From the NCBI GenBank assembly GCA_014529385.2, contig CM043944.1, forward strand, positions 93,037,476 to 93,101,475: DNA of 64,000 nucleotides, given 5' to 3'. Below the pieces are notes generated by a model. The model did not search any database and had not been told where the DNA came from. It saw only the letters and a program-made list of their open reading frames with translations. Below, in pieces: positions 1 to 14,454 of the stretch; position 1 is the first letter of the stretch, and the number at the start of each line of letters is the position of its first letter. The DNA comes from Adiantum capillus-veneris (taxonomy: Eukaryota; Streptophyta; Polypodiopsida; Polypodiales; Pteridaceae). The translations under genes were made by a program, and so were the position numbers.

Positions 1-2583
1 ATACCTATTGTACAAATCCATAATACTAACCAGGATATGGCAATGTGTAGCTGGTACAAATTTGAATTTTGTGATAAATTTAAAAATGTGTACCATATTA
101 TTTTCAATGTACAAGAATGTTGAAATCAATGGTTATGGTGGTATATGACTAAAGTCCTCACAGTAGGAGAAGCTTAGGTAAAAAAACTACAGTAGTAGCT
201 GATGTGAGCATTACTAAATTTAAACTAGAAAGCACTACTATAGTATAATGTCTATAGAGGACAAAATTGGAATGGTCAATTTTGTGCATTGTACACGGGT
301 ATGTGATTGAGATGCCATTTTTTTAATAGATAAAGGCACAATAAGATCCTATAATAACCCTAAATTTGATGCATCTAACATTCACTGTACTAATTAAGAA
401 CTGAGTGCAAATTGGTGACATAGAATATGAATGTCTGCATGGAGACCAAACAAGCTGAGAATCTGCTTGCAAAAACAAATATGGGACTAACTCTAACTTA
501 AACTAGCTTTGGATGTTTAGATAAGAAAATGACTTTGACTGAATTACTAGATGTTGTCTTGATACGTATTCTACTAGCACCCTACATTCATTTCAAGATT
601 GAACAAATTTGTTGGAAGCGGGGATCGGTTTCAAGAAAATAGTGCCTTATTGGTTACTAGTATCAACATACATAGTTATATGTACATTTGTATAAACCTT
701 GAAGTGAGAGGCCTCTCAAAGATAGTATGTCTTTTGAAAACCCTCAAGTGAAGTCTCTTTTCTATTTGTACAAAACCCTCATGTGAGGTCGCTTTTCAAA
801 AGAGAAAATGGATTGTTTTGGAAATGGGCTCAAATAACAAACAAAAGTTTATCAAATTTTCTCTAGAAAGTGAAGGATAATAGCTTGCTTTGTAGAACAC
901 AAATTTGGCAGTAAACAAGAGGGTTTCCATTTCATTTGAGTTTTCATAAATGTATACTTGGAAAACATTTGTGGGAATTGCTACATGTTTTGAAATGGGA
1001 CCTTGTATCATAGGAAAACCTAGCCTCTTCTAGGGTATGGACAATGATACATGTGTACGCATTTAGGGCACTACATGTTCTATCAATGCACTCTTTTTGG
1101 ATGGTGGCAGGATAGGTGTCAGCTTATTTCTTAGGGGAGTTCTATAGTTCATCCTCCAAAGTAATGGAATATTTGTATTGAATTAGAGTTGCTACATCAA
1201 GGTAAATGTGCACGTGGACCCACATTAGGGGGGAAACAGGGTATAGGGGGGCCACTTATCTTGGCAGTTTATGGAACTACTTAAAACTTAATCAAGCTTT
1301 AATTTATTTCTCCAAAAAATAAGAGATTTTACCAAGTTTGGCTAGAGGTAATTTCCCCCCAAAAAGTGTTTCTTTTCAATTTCAAAATTCTCAAAAGCAT
1401 TTCCCTCTCTTTCCCCTTATTTCATCTCTCTATTCTATTTTCCTTCTCCCAAAAGTTGAAAAATCCCTCTATTTCTCTCTCTTGGTCTGCTGGAAAGTGC
1501 ACATGAATACTTAAAAAGGTCCATTCTCTCTCTAAAATGTCCAAAAATCTTTGTCTATCCTCCTCTTATTCCATTTAGGCTCTACCTCAACTTTCCATCA
1601 TTATCTTTCTCTCTCTTTGTAACTAACTCCAATTGACACTTTCCCCATGTCACACTATTGAGAATGTGGAAGAACATTTTCTTTAGCCAATCTCTCTTTG
1701 AAGCAAGATTTCTCTCTCTAATCTCTCTCCCACCCTCTTCCCCCACTCCACAACCACTACAAAACATCTACAATGGATGTTCACTCTCTCTCTCTCTCTA
1801 ACTCTCTCTCTCTCTCTCTCCCCAGCTTTGTCATCAGCTCCACACCCACTACAGTAGCTTGGCTATGTCTACCTTCACTCCATTCTATCTTTTAAAACCT
1901 TTGAGTATTCATCGATGGCATGATGGTCTAGCTCTCTTCATCTCTGGAGTTTCTATGTGCATCTTCTTCATTTACCTAATGCACCTACTAAGTTTTGCAT
2001 ACACGTAGACTTGGATAGGGAGTATGCAACATTGAGAAGTTGTGGTATTGCCAGCACTCAAATGAATTTTATTCAATTGAGAATGCAAGGTTGCAAGGCC
2101 TTGGATCTATGGGCAAATGGCATCCTCTATCCTCTAGATCACCTCACAAACGAACCGCCAAAATTTTAGAACGTTATGACACCTCTGTGACTTGTAGGTA
2201 ATGGAATCAATGGCCTTCTTGGTTATTGTATATTGTTTGAAAGCATCATGGTGTACAAGTCAACAAAGGCAAGATGTTGAGATTCAAATCAAGGATCTCA
2301 AACTCAGCTCCTCTGCGGAGATCTCAGCATTGACGGAGAAGTTGGTCAACCTTACAAAGGAGATGACCCAAGAAGGAAGGTGGAGTTAGTATTGAGATTG
2401 AAAGCTCAACACATGCATCTCTTGGATGACTATCACCAACATAAATCATCATCATTAGAACATGGTAGAAAATATGAGGATCTTTCCCAATGATACTATA
2501 GCTGGAATCCATTAACTTGTTCTACCTATCGAAGTAATGGCATACTTATCCAGCTAGCTCACTCACCAGTGGTTACACACCAG
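1..2583. other. No recognisable gene; CT-rich stretch
   Basis: I see no gene here that I can support. Positions 1380-1830 are strongly pyrimidine-rich on the plus strand, ending in an interrupted (CT)n at 1780-1822. At 2215-2490 two plus-strand frames, joined by one frameshift, give a short hydrophilic, helix-prone peptide (for example SSSAEISALTEKLVNLTKEM). It could be a decayed exon, but I recognise no family. Confidence 0.5.
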
Positions 2584-2716
2584 ATTGTTGTACTTAGGTT
2601 CTTTTTCCAGTTTTGTATTTTCACTAAAATACTATAGACCTTTTTATCTTGTTGAGTAGTCAAGAAGAAGAAGAAGAAGAAGGTTTCTAGCCTCCATCTC
2701 TGTGTAAGCACCTTTG

Positions 2717-2742
2717 GTGTGTGTGTGTGTGTGTGTGTGTGT
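2717..2742. repeat. (GT)13 microsatellite
   Basis: A pure GT dinucleotide run lies just before the end of a putative copia LTR. A short GAA-type trinucleotide run lies 40 bp upstream. Confidence 0.95.
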
Positions 2743-2783
2743 CAGCTTTTTCAAGAGCTCACGCTCTCCCTTATCTCTTTACA

Positions 2784-2796
2784 TGGTATTAGAGCC
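2784..2796 (+). promoter_or_regulatory. Copia primer-binding site
   Basis: TGGTATTAGAGCC follows an LTR-like end (...TTTACA). It matches the plant initiator-Met tRNA primer site TGGTATCAGAGCC with one change. This places the end of a 5' LTR at 2783; the LTR start is not resolved (perhaps near 2586). Confidence 0.7.
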
Positions 2797-4780
2797 TGGT
2801 AGTTGCTAAGGAGCTTGGAGCGGTAAGAAGTAGTAGAAGAAGCGGTTGAGGGTAAGGATCTCTCCATTCTCCTCCCTTGTGTGTTGGCATTCCACTCTAT
2901 TTGGGTCTCTTGGGGAACATCTCCAATGGTATCCAAGAGGTTCTTCTTTTTGGAGATTATGCATCTTGAGATATTTCACATTCCTTTGAAGAACATTTTA
3001 CATCTTGAGAGTTTTTCAATGACCACACCTTGAAGACAAGGAACATCTGTTAGTCCCTTGCATCTATTGGTGTTACAGTTTGAAGATGATGACAAGGTAG
3101 AAGTTTGTTTGCGTGACCTAGGGCTGGATTACAAGTAACTCAAGACTTCAACTTAGAATCAAAAGAAAATTTTCACTTTTACAGATTTGGTTTTCTTACT
3201 GATTGTGGAAGAGAATAATTTTGGTGAAGATTCATCCTTGCAAGGTAGAAACACTTATGAGCAAGTTTTCTACAATAACATAGGAAGAAGTAGAGGATCT
3301 GGTGTATAATTATGAGCTGGTCATGGCAGAGGAAATAGTCAAGTACAATAGTAGCAACAAAATAACTGGAATACAAGAGTTCAAGGAAATTTTTGAGGCA
3401 GGTGGATCCAGAGAGGTCGTGGAAACCTGCAAATGAACAACTCAAGAAATAACAACAGAGGATGTTGGAGTTGTGGAAGAACATGTCACTTTTAGTGTGA
3501 CTATCTAGATAGAAGGCAACATGACAATTATGCAACTAAAATCAAGGATGGAGATGAATGAGAGATATTTCTAGTGATGCATAATATGATAAACACCATG
3601 TCTACTCATGTATCAAAATTTGGTGATGATGTCTGGTATGTCAATTCAAGTGTCTCAAACCAAATGACTCGTCATGGAGAATGGCTAAAAAACATGTAGA
3701 CTTTGGAAATCCCTAGTTATGTGGAAATTGGGGATCATACTAAGCATCCATTGTGCATACAAGAAATGTACCTTTGACCATGAAAAATGGTAAAGTGAAG
3801 TATTTGATTGTGTGCTACATGTACCCCGCATTACAAAGAACTTGGTTTCTATTGGGCAAATGGTTGATCAGGGTATGCAAGTTAGATTAATTTTGATGGT
3901 ATGTTTGTTGAAGAGTATAAGAAGAATGAAAAGCTAATTGTGTGAAAGGAAAGAAGGTGTACATAAAGTTTACTCTTGTTCTAAGTCTGTGTAAGATAAA
4001 TGCTACAAATGCTGCCATGTTTGCACAAGGTACTATAGTTGTTGCAAATATTAAGACTTACACAAACATATTGGTCATTCCAATTTGTTGAGGCTCAAAA
4101 TGATGCAGTCTCAAGAGCTCATTATAGGTTTACTTGCATTTAAAGGTCCTAAAAGGTAGAAAGTATGTGAGGCCTGTTATTTTGGGAAGGAGGAAAAAGC
4201 ATCATTTCCTCATGATAATCATGTAGGAAAAAATGTGTTGGAGTTGGTATACGATGTTATGTTCATTGACCTTACAAGGAAGGCATGGGTTTATTTCATG
4301 AGAAGAAAAGTAAGGTATTTTTGTACTTCCAAAATTTCAAAGCTATGGTTGAAAAGTAAATTGGGAACTATGTACAATGCATGAGATTAGATGGAGGGGG
4401 AGAGTACTTCTCCAACAAGTTTGGTAATTTTCTTAAAAAGCATGGAATTTAGAGGTAGTTTTCATGCAGGTATACACCACAGCTAAATGGAGTTGCTGAG
4501 TAGAAGAAGAAGAACATTGCAGAAGTTTCACAAGCTATGTTGAATGAGAAGAATTTATTTTAGCTGAAGCAGTTTCAACTATTTTTTATATCATGAACAT
4601 GACTCCTACCACATCAGTGCATGACATGCCCTCCAAAGAGAAGTTTAATGGCAGGATACCATATCTGGCTCACTTAAAGGTTTTTTGATTTATTGTATAT
4701 GTGCATGTGACGGATGATATTCACACTAAGCTTGATCTGAAGGCTGAACTTTTTCACATATCCACTATATTCACTGTTGT
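2797..4780 (+). pseudogene. Decayed Ty1/copia gag-pol remnant
   Basis: Plus-strand frames give, in the canonical copia order, a gag zinc knuckle (CWSCGRTCHF, about 3463-3500), a retropepsin segment (VWYVNSSVSNQMTRH, about 3627-3671), a GAG-pre-integrase segment (HIGHSNLLRLKMMQSQEL, about 4070-4130) and an integrase zinc finger/core segment (CEACYFGKE ... AWVYFMRRK, about 4165-4310). Many stops and frameshifts break the frame. The protease active-site D-S/T-G has become N-S-S, so it cannot be catalytic. I see no reverse transcriptase or RNase H beyond about 4780, so the element is 3' truncated or decayed past recognition. Copia assignment is firm; boundaries are approximate. Confidence 0.8.
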
Positions 4781-5492
4781 TCCTAGGCTTAGATATGCCA
4801 TGCTTGCTCTATTTGGATCACAAAATCTTGACCAAAAACTTTCTTAGCTCCTGAATCTGGGTTCCTATGGGCTCATTCCTCACCATACTACTTTTCTTGC
4901 CTTTGTGACCCTATGGTTGGCTTCCTCCCTTCAAGTGATGTATTTTGACTACCAACATGCTAGGGTGTTCATGGCTTGTGGTTGGTAGGATAGCCTCTGG
5001 GCAGGTCTGTGGCAGCAACCGCAGTCATTGCCAACCTACTCTGTTAGATTCCAAACTTCATCCTTTGGTTCTCTGGCATTGTAGAACACATCCTTAATGT
5101 GTCTAATCAATTGAACTTTGTGAAATGTCCATTATTTCCATTTTTTTCATGTGGGGTAACCTGTTGGTTAAGTCTGGCCTGCTTATGGTTTCCTATCTAA
5201 CTTGGGAGCCTCCATGTGGCTTCCTTATGGAGTCTATGAGCTTGTGGAGAGTTGCAAGGTCTTCTTTGATCTATGGGCTAGCTATTTCTAACCTAATTGT
5301 CAAAAAATGCTAAAACAATGATTCGTTGTGAATTTTCCCTAGTTTCTTCTCCATTAGGTCCCTATTAATATTGTGAAGCTTATGGTATCAAAATTTCTAA
5401 ATTTTGCACATCGAATGCCAAGTCATTTCTAACATTGGCCCTGAATCTGGCTATTTCTTGTGTAACTGAGGATATAGGCATCCAGTTCCACC
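4781..5492. other. No recognisable gene
   Basis: Short open frames only, with no domain I recognise. It could be the decayed 3' part of the neighbouring copia element. Confidence 0.4.
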
Positions 5493-5942
5493 AAGGAAGG
5501 GGAAGAGATATGGGGTCTAAGAGGGCCTCTTTATTTGGTAGTTTAAAGAAGTTAAACGTTTAGTACTGAGAAAGTAATCAAAGGATCGATTTTGAATTCA
5601 AACAAGAAAAATGGCTACTTTATTTGAGTTCAAATTTCCCCTCCAAATGGAATTTAAAGTCTAACAGGTAAAACCAGATCATGTAGCATATATATGGAAA
5701 GAGCTCGATGCATAGATTGTATATATGTGATCTCCGCTCAAATCGAAGATCATATACGGGAGTTATGGAAGGCCAAAAACCATAAAATTGTCCACCTTCT
5801 TTTTTGGGTGGAAAGTGCATCCTTTGACCACTCTTACACACCCACCATTCTTGCACACATGACATACAACTATTTGTCAAAATGTTAATCACCTCCATAA
5901 GCTCATAGAAAATAAAGAGGCCACCCCATCCTCTTCCTAATG
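5493..5942. mobile_element. Non-autonomous inverted-repeat element, copy A
   Basis: This ~450-bp unit is the diverged sister of 24958-25423. Both begin with a GGAAGAG...GGGGT...AGAGGGCCTCTTTATTT-like arm and end with its inverse (AAATAAAGAGGCC...CTCTTCCTAATG). The interior also aligns over its whole length (for example the shared blocks around 'agctcgatgc' and 'gtgcatcctttgaccactct'). There is no transposase, so it is a MITE-like element. Target duplication is not clear in this copy and the superfamily is unknown. Confidence 0.8.
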
Positions 5943-7874
<1,932 letters not shown>

Positions 7875-8019
7875 TCTTTATAAGAATAAGGGGACTAGAG
7901 CCTGCAACTCTCCACCTAGCCATGCCCTATATAGGCTCTACCTTGCTAATAATAGGGCCCCCTTGACTGCATGGCTCCGTCTTGGCCCTTGGCCTCCCCG
8001 TCTTACCCTAGGCCTAACA
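7875..8019 (-). mobile_element. Short LTR (~145 bp), copy 1
   Basis: Read on the minus strand it starts TGTTAGGCCTAGGG, contains the TATA-like block CCTATATAGGGCATGG and is followed by TGGTATC, the first bases of an initiator-Met primer site (7859-7874). Two relatives lie at 20507-20649 (plus) and 54354-54496 (minus) with near-identical length. Upstream on the minus strand is a G-run (GGGGGCGTAA) that could be a polypurine tract. A short-LTR retrotransposon family is the best reading. Confidence 0.65.
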
Positions 8020-8501
8020 TTACGCCCCCATTAGGAAAAATATGAACTTTGCATGGCCCTTGTAAGAATCCCTAATTTTAAAGGATTAAGGCTAATCTTG
8101 TGTAGAATTTGGGGGACAAGTGCATTCAATAAGCTACTTTTGAGTAGGATTCACTATGGTTTTTTTAGGGCCATGTAGGGTGTGATCCTCCTTGAGGTCC
8201 CTTTCTCTCTCTAGCTCTTTGAAAGTGAAGGGAAAAAGATGTCGTGGCATTAACTACCTACTTCCATCCCTTTCCCATGCCATATAAGCAAGAACGTGCA
8301 TAAACCCAAGATAAAAAAATGATTTGTTTTCACAAATTCCATTTTCACATATTCTCTACTTAAAAGTTACTCTCAACCTATATACATATAAAAAAGACAT
8401 TCGTTGATCTTTATTTTTACTTACACTCACTTGAAAGCCAATTTTTGAATTTTTATTTTCCCTCCAGAACAAAAAATCTCTCCCTCTCCTCTCTCCTCCC
8501 C

Positions 8502-8549
<48 letters not shown>

Positions 8550-8795
8550 TGTGTGTTCTCCCTCTCCCCTAACTCTCTCCCTCTCCTCTTCCCCTCCCTC
8601 TCCCCTACCTCCCTCTTCTCCCATCCATTGCCTTCCTCCATTGCATCCTGAATTTTAGCATCCATAGTGCTCAACAATATCACAAACCATGTACCCTGCA
8701 CACCACAAGTGTGTATACTTGCTTTCCCATAAAGTTTGCATAAAAAGTGTCACACGTGGGTGACCAAAGGTCATGAAAACAATGTTGTGCTACAG
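8020..8795. other. No recognisable gene; pyrimidine-rich end
   Basis: Holds (CT)21 at 8505-8546 inside a C/T-rich stretch (8460-8640). CACTA-1 begins at the right edge. Confidence 0.5.
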
Positions 8796-8829
8796 CACTA
8801 TAACAAAAAAAGCTGTCATCGACGCACCA
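8796..8829 (+). repeat. CACTA-1 left terminal inverted repeat
   Basis: Starts CACTATAACA and ends ATCGACGCACCA, paired with 17937-17970. It is preceded by the target duplication CAG at 8793-8795. Confidence 0.92.
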
Positions 8830-8957
8830 CGTCAATATCTGCGTCGATATAGGCGTCCCTGTGAACCCGTCGCTATTTGCGTCGATATCTGCGTGGAAAG
8901 GCTTTATTTGCAACGCAGATATAGACGTATATAGCGACACAGATATCGACGACCATA
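8820..8957. repeat. CACTA-1 left subterminal repeats
   Basis: Several copies, in both orientations, of a motif close to GCGTCGATAT lie within 160 bp of the tip (for example TGCGTCGATAT and ATATCGACG). In characterised CACTA elements such clustered subterminal motifs bind the TNPA protein; binding here is inferred. Confidence 0.8.
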
Positions 8958-9204
8958 ACAGAAAAAAAAATTCTTGGGCAGAGGGCACGTAGCCTGGCCT
9001 GTGCCCAGTGAAAAGATGGACACAGCCACCATAGCCAGACTTATTGCCCTCTGCCCAAGAAAGTGAACAACACCAAAATCAACCGTGCTCCCGCAGAAAT
9101 TTCGGCAGAGTTCCCTTTATTTTTACATAAACTTTTCAAAAAAAAAAATCATGTATACGCCTCCTACATGCTATCCATGTAGGATCTCACATGAGATTTA
9201 AGGC

Positions 9205-9480
9205 CAATGACCATAACGAACCATAACCATAACTCAAAAGCATAACCATAACTTAAAACCATAACCAACCAATATAACCACTTTGATCATAACCAGAAAC
9301 AAAATTATCAATAACCATAAGCATAACCAGAAAGTTAAACATAACCATAAACAAAACCTTAACCATAACTATATATGTCTATACAAGAATAGGAGAAATA
9401 ACCATGTCTATACAATGACAATGACAATAACCATGAGGGTCAGGAAAAAAATAAGTGTCTGAACAATAATCATAACCATA
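9205..9480. repeat. Degenerate CATAAC-rich low-complexity block
   Basis: The hexamer-like unit (CATAAC) recurs many times with spacers such as AAAGC and TTAAAA. It is not the plant telomere repeat (TTTAGGG). It lies between the 3' end of the element genes and the left subterminal repeats. Confidence 0.7.
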
Positions 9481-9859
9481 TATATATGTCTATACAAAAG
9501 GAGACACAGAAGCGTGTCTGTGTCTCACAAAGCATATATATGAAATCCGGTCCACTGATGACTAGGCGTCACAACCTGCACATAGGACAACTCACAAAAT
9601 TAGTATTGATATTACTTCACATATACTTACTTAATTAAATCAACTCACACATATTAACGTCTCACCTCAAGCGATCAGCGAGACTGTAAGGCCGCCCAGT
9701 CTACGGGCTCTCCTGAAGCATCAAGATCATTCAATACTTCATAGATACCTGTGCGATATCCATCTGACTCCTCCTGACGTGTCGGGGCTCGATGCATCGC
9801 AAGATTCTGCGTTTATACAAAAATTAGACTAATAAGAATACATGATTCATCGCGTTTTA

Positions 9860-10833
9860 AACAACGCCATAGTTAAGATTGGATTAGAAACTCACAAACT
9901 CATAGCGAAAGGTGTCGAAGCCTCTGCTGCCAAGATGAGATGTCCCCCTGGTTGTCTATTGTATCTGCGCGGCCTCACGCTACTGTCTGAACCGTGTGGC
10001 CGATGTCTGCTCATCCTCCCTGATCTGCAGCCACGTCTCATGTGGTATGCCCGAGAGCTTCGGCGAGCCGGTCCTGAAAGCCTTCCGAGCTGCATCTCGT
10101 CGATGTTTCACGGTGTCCCGTGCAACACCCTTGATCCACCTCCTCGGAACAACGTTAGAACCCGGAGCAGGCTGGTACTCTCTCAGGATGGTCTCCACTA
10201 TGTAAGTGACTTTGTCCTTTTCCTACTAATCCGAAGACGTCAGAATGCTGGTCAAAAACTGTAGCTCCGCGAGCTGGAGAATCCACTGTCTCATCTCAGT
10301 CCCGACTCTATCCATGTCAACAGAACCATCTGGCCATACAGTATAGATCTTGGAAGCACTAGGATCGTGTGCTCCCCAAGGTGTCCAAGGTGTGCCAAGA
10401 GGTGTGTCGAGAGGTGTGCCTGGGTAGGATGGGGGTCATGAGCGAGGAGGGGTCGAAGCATCTGTGGACCCTCCTCCAGAGCAACCACCACCTCCACCTG
10501 ACGATCGCCAAGATCGGCGAGTGCGCCAGTGTTGTGGAGATGAGGACGTACCCGCCTCTGCCCCACCCCTAGGTGTCGAAGCGACCGTGATGGAAGAAGC
10601 AGGCGTCGTACCCATAGGCGCCCCCCCCCCCCCCCCCCCCCCCCAATAGGTGTCCCCCCCCTAGGCGTCGGACCCTCGGGTGTGAATCCCGGAGGCGTAG
10701 TACCCATGCCTCTGGCTACCCAATACTGAGAAGTCTCTGCCATTTGAGCAGGCGTCATCCGTGTAACGAAGCCCATGAATGCATCTGCACTCATAGAAGC
10801 GGGATCTAGAAACTGGTCTTCCATACTAAAGTC
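9860..10833 (-). pseudogene. TNPA-like second ORF of CACTA-1, broken
   Basis: A probable start is ATG at 10822-10824 (MEDQFLDPASMSADAFMGFV), 9 bases after a splice acceptor (TTTGTGCAG, exon starting 10833). The protein then enters a Gly run encoded by a poly-C/G tract of 24 (10621-10644), where the frame is lost. In other frames a basic region follows (about 10198-9980) with RWIKGVARDTVKHRRDAARK and SGIPHETWLQIREDE, which resembles the C-terminal region of plant Ptta/En/Spm (PF03004-type) proteins. Two stops and at least one more shift lie in this half. By analogy with maize En/Spm this would be the DNA-binding partner made from the same transcript as the transposase; that role is inferred. 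Confidence 0.6.
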
Positions 10834-10927
10834 CTGCACAAAGAAAGTAAAATAAAGCGTCAGAACACAGTTGTTTAAATTAACTTTAAGCTTAATTTTA
10901 AATCAACGTCTTCACACAAACACTTAC
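10834..10927 (-). other. Predicted intron joining transposase and TNPA-like ORF
   Basis: On the minus strand a GTAAGTG donor (10921-10927) follows the transposase stop codon by a few bases, and a TTTCTTTGTGCAG acceptor ends at 10834. At 94 bp it is close in size to the two transposase introns. It would join the transposase 3' end to the second ORF, as in En/Spm-type composite transcripts. Confidence 0.55.
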
Positions 10928-10931
10928 AGGC

Positions 10932-13900
10932 CTAGGTCTCGACGAGTGAGGCATCATCGATAAGATCTTGCACCGTTTCATCGTCTATCTCTAATTGCAA
11001 ACATAACTCTGCCCCAACTCGTTCTGGCAGATTGTCTTCATCCATTGCATCTTCATCTACAAGTGTCAATTGTGGCTCGTCTGCGTCATCCCTCGTATAT
11101 CAGCTTCCTCTGCCATACCTTCGTCCATCTCATCTAATGTCACAGTAGTATGGACGTTGTCCGACTGACTTTCCTCCAGGAGATCTTGCCCTTCAAATAC
11201 TTGTTTATTTCTTGGAGCAACCTGAACCACAAACAACTCTGTCACTCTCGAGGGTCCAGTACAAAGACCACTTGCTCGCAATGTTCAGGGAGAGCAAATG
11301 TGTCGCTCGCATCTGTCCAAACCTTTGTAGAATCTATTTGCACAAGTTTGTTTCCATCTCTGCGTATCGTTGCATTGCGACCAGAAGTAATCACCTTGAA
11401 CCACTTCACATCCAACAAAAACATCTCAAACCGCCTGAAGCTTACTTTCAGGATATCTGACACCAGACCACAGTAATCTAGGTTGCTAGTGCTCTCATTC
11501 GTGTCTTTGGCACTAGCCCTGCTCTTTTGCATGAAACTAACCATTACCCCACTGTCAAATGTGTTTCTTCTACTGTCAATTTGCTGTGTTCTGAAATTAT
11601 TTCCATGCGACCACAATGCCATGTATGTATGATACTTCCAGTCACATCCAATAGCCAGCTCTTCCTCTTCCAAAGATATGGGTTCTCCGATTTGTCGAAC
11701 TGCTCTCACTGTCTTGTCCAACCATGCCATTGTAGGGAATTCAGGTAGAGGAGCGAGATAGTATGGCAAGGGTAAACCTCTAGTCGTTCGGCTTCGCCTG
11801 AAATCCTGTCGCTCCCTATTGAGTCTCTCTTTCTCTTCTTCGTACCTTTCAAGCCATTTTTGCATCGGCACTGAATTTAGTATACAGAACTTCATGATCT
11901 TTTCTCGCATGGCGTCATTCATTTTCTTCGGCACCCCTTGCCCTTGCGGCCCTCTCCCACCAGTCTTGCATCCTCCTCATCGCTCCATAGTCGAGGCATT
12001 TTTGGGTCAGAAACGGATAGAAATTCGGTCGTCAATACAAGAGACTCTTGCACCAGCCATCCTTCTGCCATGCTCCCCTCTGGACACGCTTTTTGGCGAA
12101 CAAAACCCTTAAGTGTTTTCATGAACCGCTCTAGAAAGAACATCCAACGGCTGTGGACTGTACCTGCCACTGCAACCTCATCTACTACATGGACGAGCAA
12201 GTGCATTTGGATAGTTAGGCAGCTCGTGGGTAGATACTTCTCAATCATGCAAACTGCCTCAATGGATTTAGCCCTTGCGACTGCAATAGATTCCTATTGT
12301 ATCTCCTTGGAAGAGATCCACCGCACTAGCTCTGAAATCTTGTATATGCAGGTCCGCACTTCCTCCGTTAAACACTCCTTGATCGCAATTGGAAGAATAA
12401 ATTGCAAGAACTTATGCCAATCGTGCGATTTCAGTCCTGACAGTTGATCATCACGAGTGAATGTTGTCTTGAGACATCGCATATATCCTGTTGGCGTCCT
12501 GAACTCTGAAATCACCCTTTTAACTTGTCGCTCCTCGTTTTTTAGCAATACCCATGGCGCTCTTGGAAGTTTTGTTTGACCAGCTGCATTGGTGAAATTC
12601 CACAGCTCTGGCATCTTTCCAACTGACTGCAAATCATCTCGTGAAGCTCGATTGTCTTTCATTCCCATGATTGTCTTCCAGAGGAGCTTTCCCACATTCT
12701 TGAATATATGCATTGGATCCAGCAACAAATGGTTAATTAGTAGATCACCCCAGTACGGCAACGAATGGAGAATGGACAAACGTTTCATTCCTGGAACAGG
12801 TTGCCCCTCATGTTGCTCCCATTGGTGACGCCACTCTTGTACATGCATAGGACGACATTAGATGCGACCAAGCTAACCTTCGCGCAAGTGATGGCCATCT
12901 GGAAGATAACGGTGGTGGCCTTGATAAATTGTCTTTCGAAAAGAGGCAGAATAGCGCACATCCAAAGACTGCCTGCAAATTGGACATGCATTGTATCCCG
13001 AAGTTGTTAGCCCTGCATCTATTAAAGCATGAATCAGGCCAAGGCAAAGTGCTTGCAAATAGCGAGAATTTTGTAAATCAAGAACCATTACCAGAAGCTT
13101 CTTTGTATCATGGCCAATCATGCATAGTCCACATAAGAAGTCCATGGATCCTTGCATGTTGTTGTCCTACTGGTTCAACCGCATCTGCTATGTCGATCCC
13201 ATGCCATAACTCCTGGAGCTCGTCAACTAGTGGAGCTAGATAAATATCCATGTTTTTTGCCTTGAACTTACCAGGTACAATCAAGCTTAATATCAAATGA
13301 CCCTTCTTGATGTCAAGCCACGGCGGGAGGTTGTAATTGATGAGGCACATAGGCCAAGTGCTCCATGACGAGCTTCTTAAGACAAATGGATTGACTACAT
13401 CCATTGCCATGCCCAAACAAAAATTGCATGGTTCACTCTTAAAATGTGGTCATGTATCTTCAATGTGCCTCCAGGCCTTTGAATCAGCAGGCACCCTAAA
13501 TGTTGCGTTAGTGGATCTATTCGTAGAATGCCACCGTATCAACTTTGCAATGGAACCACAACGAAACATGCTTTTTATCCTAGGAATAATAGGGAAATGC
13601 CGCAACACTTTAGCTGGCACTGTCTCGCCAACTGCATCTTGTTTGTAGCGCATTGCTCCGCACTTAGGACACGACAGACAATCTGCGAATTCATTGCGAA
13701 AAAGAATGCAATCATTTGGACATGCATGAATCTTGTTGTAGTCCAAGCCAACTGAGGTCAATAGTTGCTTTGCATCTGGCTTGGAGGGGGGCATTTCATT
13801 GCTAGCCGGGAGAAGTTGCTCCCGCAACAACCTGTTTAACCCACATTAAATTAAAAAGATCTCCAAGCACATCACCATTGCAATCGAAAAATCTCTTTTG

Positions 13901-14172
13901 TAAATTACGTACCTAAACAAAGCAGTGATGCTTGCATCTGACCACCCGTACACTGACTGAAGATTCAAAAACGCCAGACAAGTACGAAGCGTCAATATTT
14001 TGGCGCCTTCATAAATTGGTTGACCTGCCAACTTCCTCAACATGTCTTCAGGAGATAGGCGCACGGCTTTTGGTGCTGCTTCGTTAGCGTTCTCCTCGCT
14101 TGTCTGGAAAAAGGCATCCAGCATCTCCTCCATGCCGTCGTCTTCTATTTGTAAGTCCTTTTCTGCTTCCAT
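10932..14172 (-). pseudogene. CACTA TNP2-type transposase, broken
   Basis: The start MEAEKDLQIEDDGMEEMLDA (14172) is the first Met of an acidic N-terminal region. Domains in order: VYGWSDASITALFR; after an 81-bp GT-AG intron (13832-13912), the Transposase_21/TNP2 region with YNKIHACPNDCILFRNEF, the zinc-like CPKCGAMRY, GKFKAKNMDIYLAPLVDELQ and LLMWTMHDWP; a second intron (13013-13091); NHLLLDPMHIFKNVGKLLW and LKSHDWHKFLQFILPIAI; a DUF4218-like region (about 12248-11930, HSRWMFFLERFMKTLKGFV); and a DUF4216-like region (about 11640-11370, TFDSGVMVSF ... FEMFLLDVKWFKV). It ends near DDETVQDLIDDASLVET. Damage includes a TGG-to-TGA stop after HIEDT and frameshifts near 12860, 12280, 11245 and 11090. 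The family is certain. It would cut and paste the element by its termini if repaired in trans. Confidence 0.92.
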
Positions 14173-14454
14173 CGTTCACTCTATATTGGTCGGACCTTCA
14201 CACATAATCCTTTTTCTCTCTCTCTCTCTCAAATGTAGGTGCTATGTCGCGAAAATCAATGCCCGTTCCGTAGGAGTCGTATCGTAGATTCTGTACGGTT
14301 TCTTTAGCAAACTCTCCCTACTTGTGCATATGCTCATTACATATCCTACGCTTGCGCAGGATTTGATACTTGCAGAGCGTGCAAGAGCATGCAATCTTTT
14401 CCTCCATGTTAGTTGATGACGTTTCCATCTACAATGATTATGAATGTTGTTTTA

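Noticed and set aside
9205-9480. Interstitial telomere repeat
   Set aside because: The unit is CATAAC-like; no TTTAGGG/CCCTAAA array is present. The TTAGATT block at 25828-26190 fails for the same reason.
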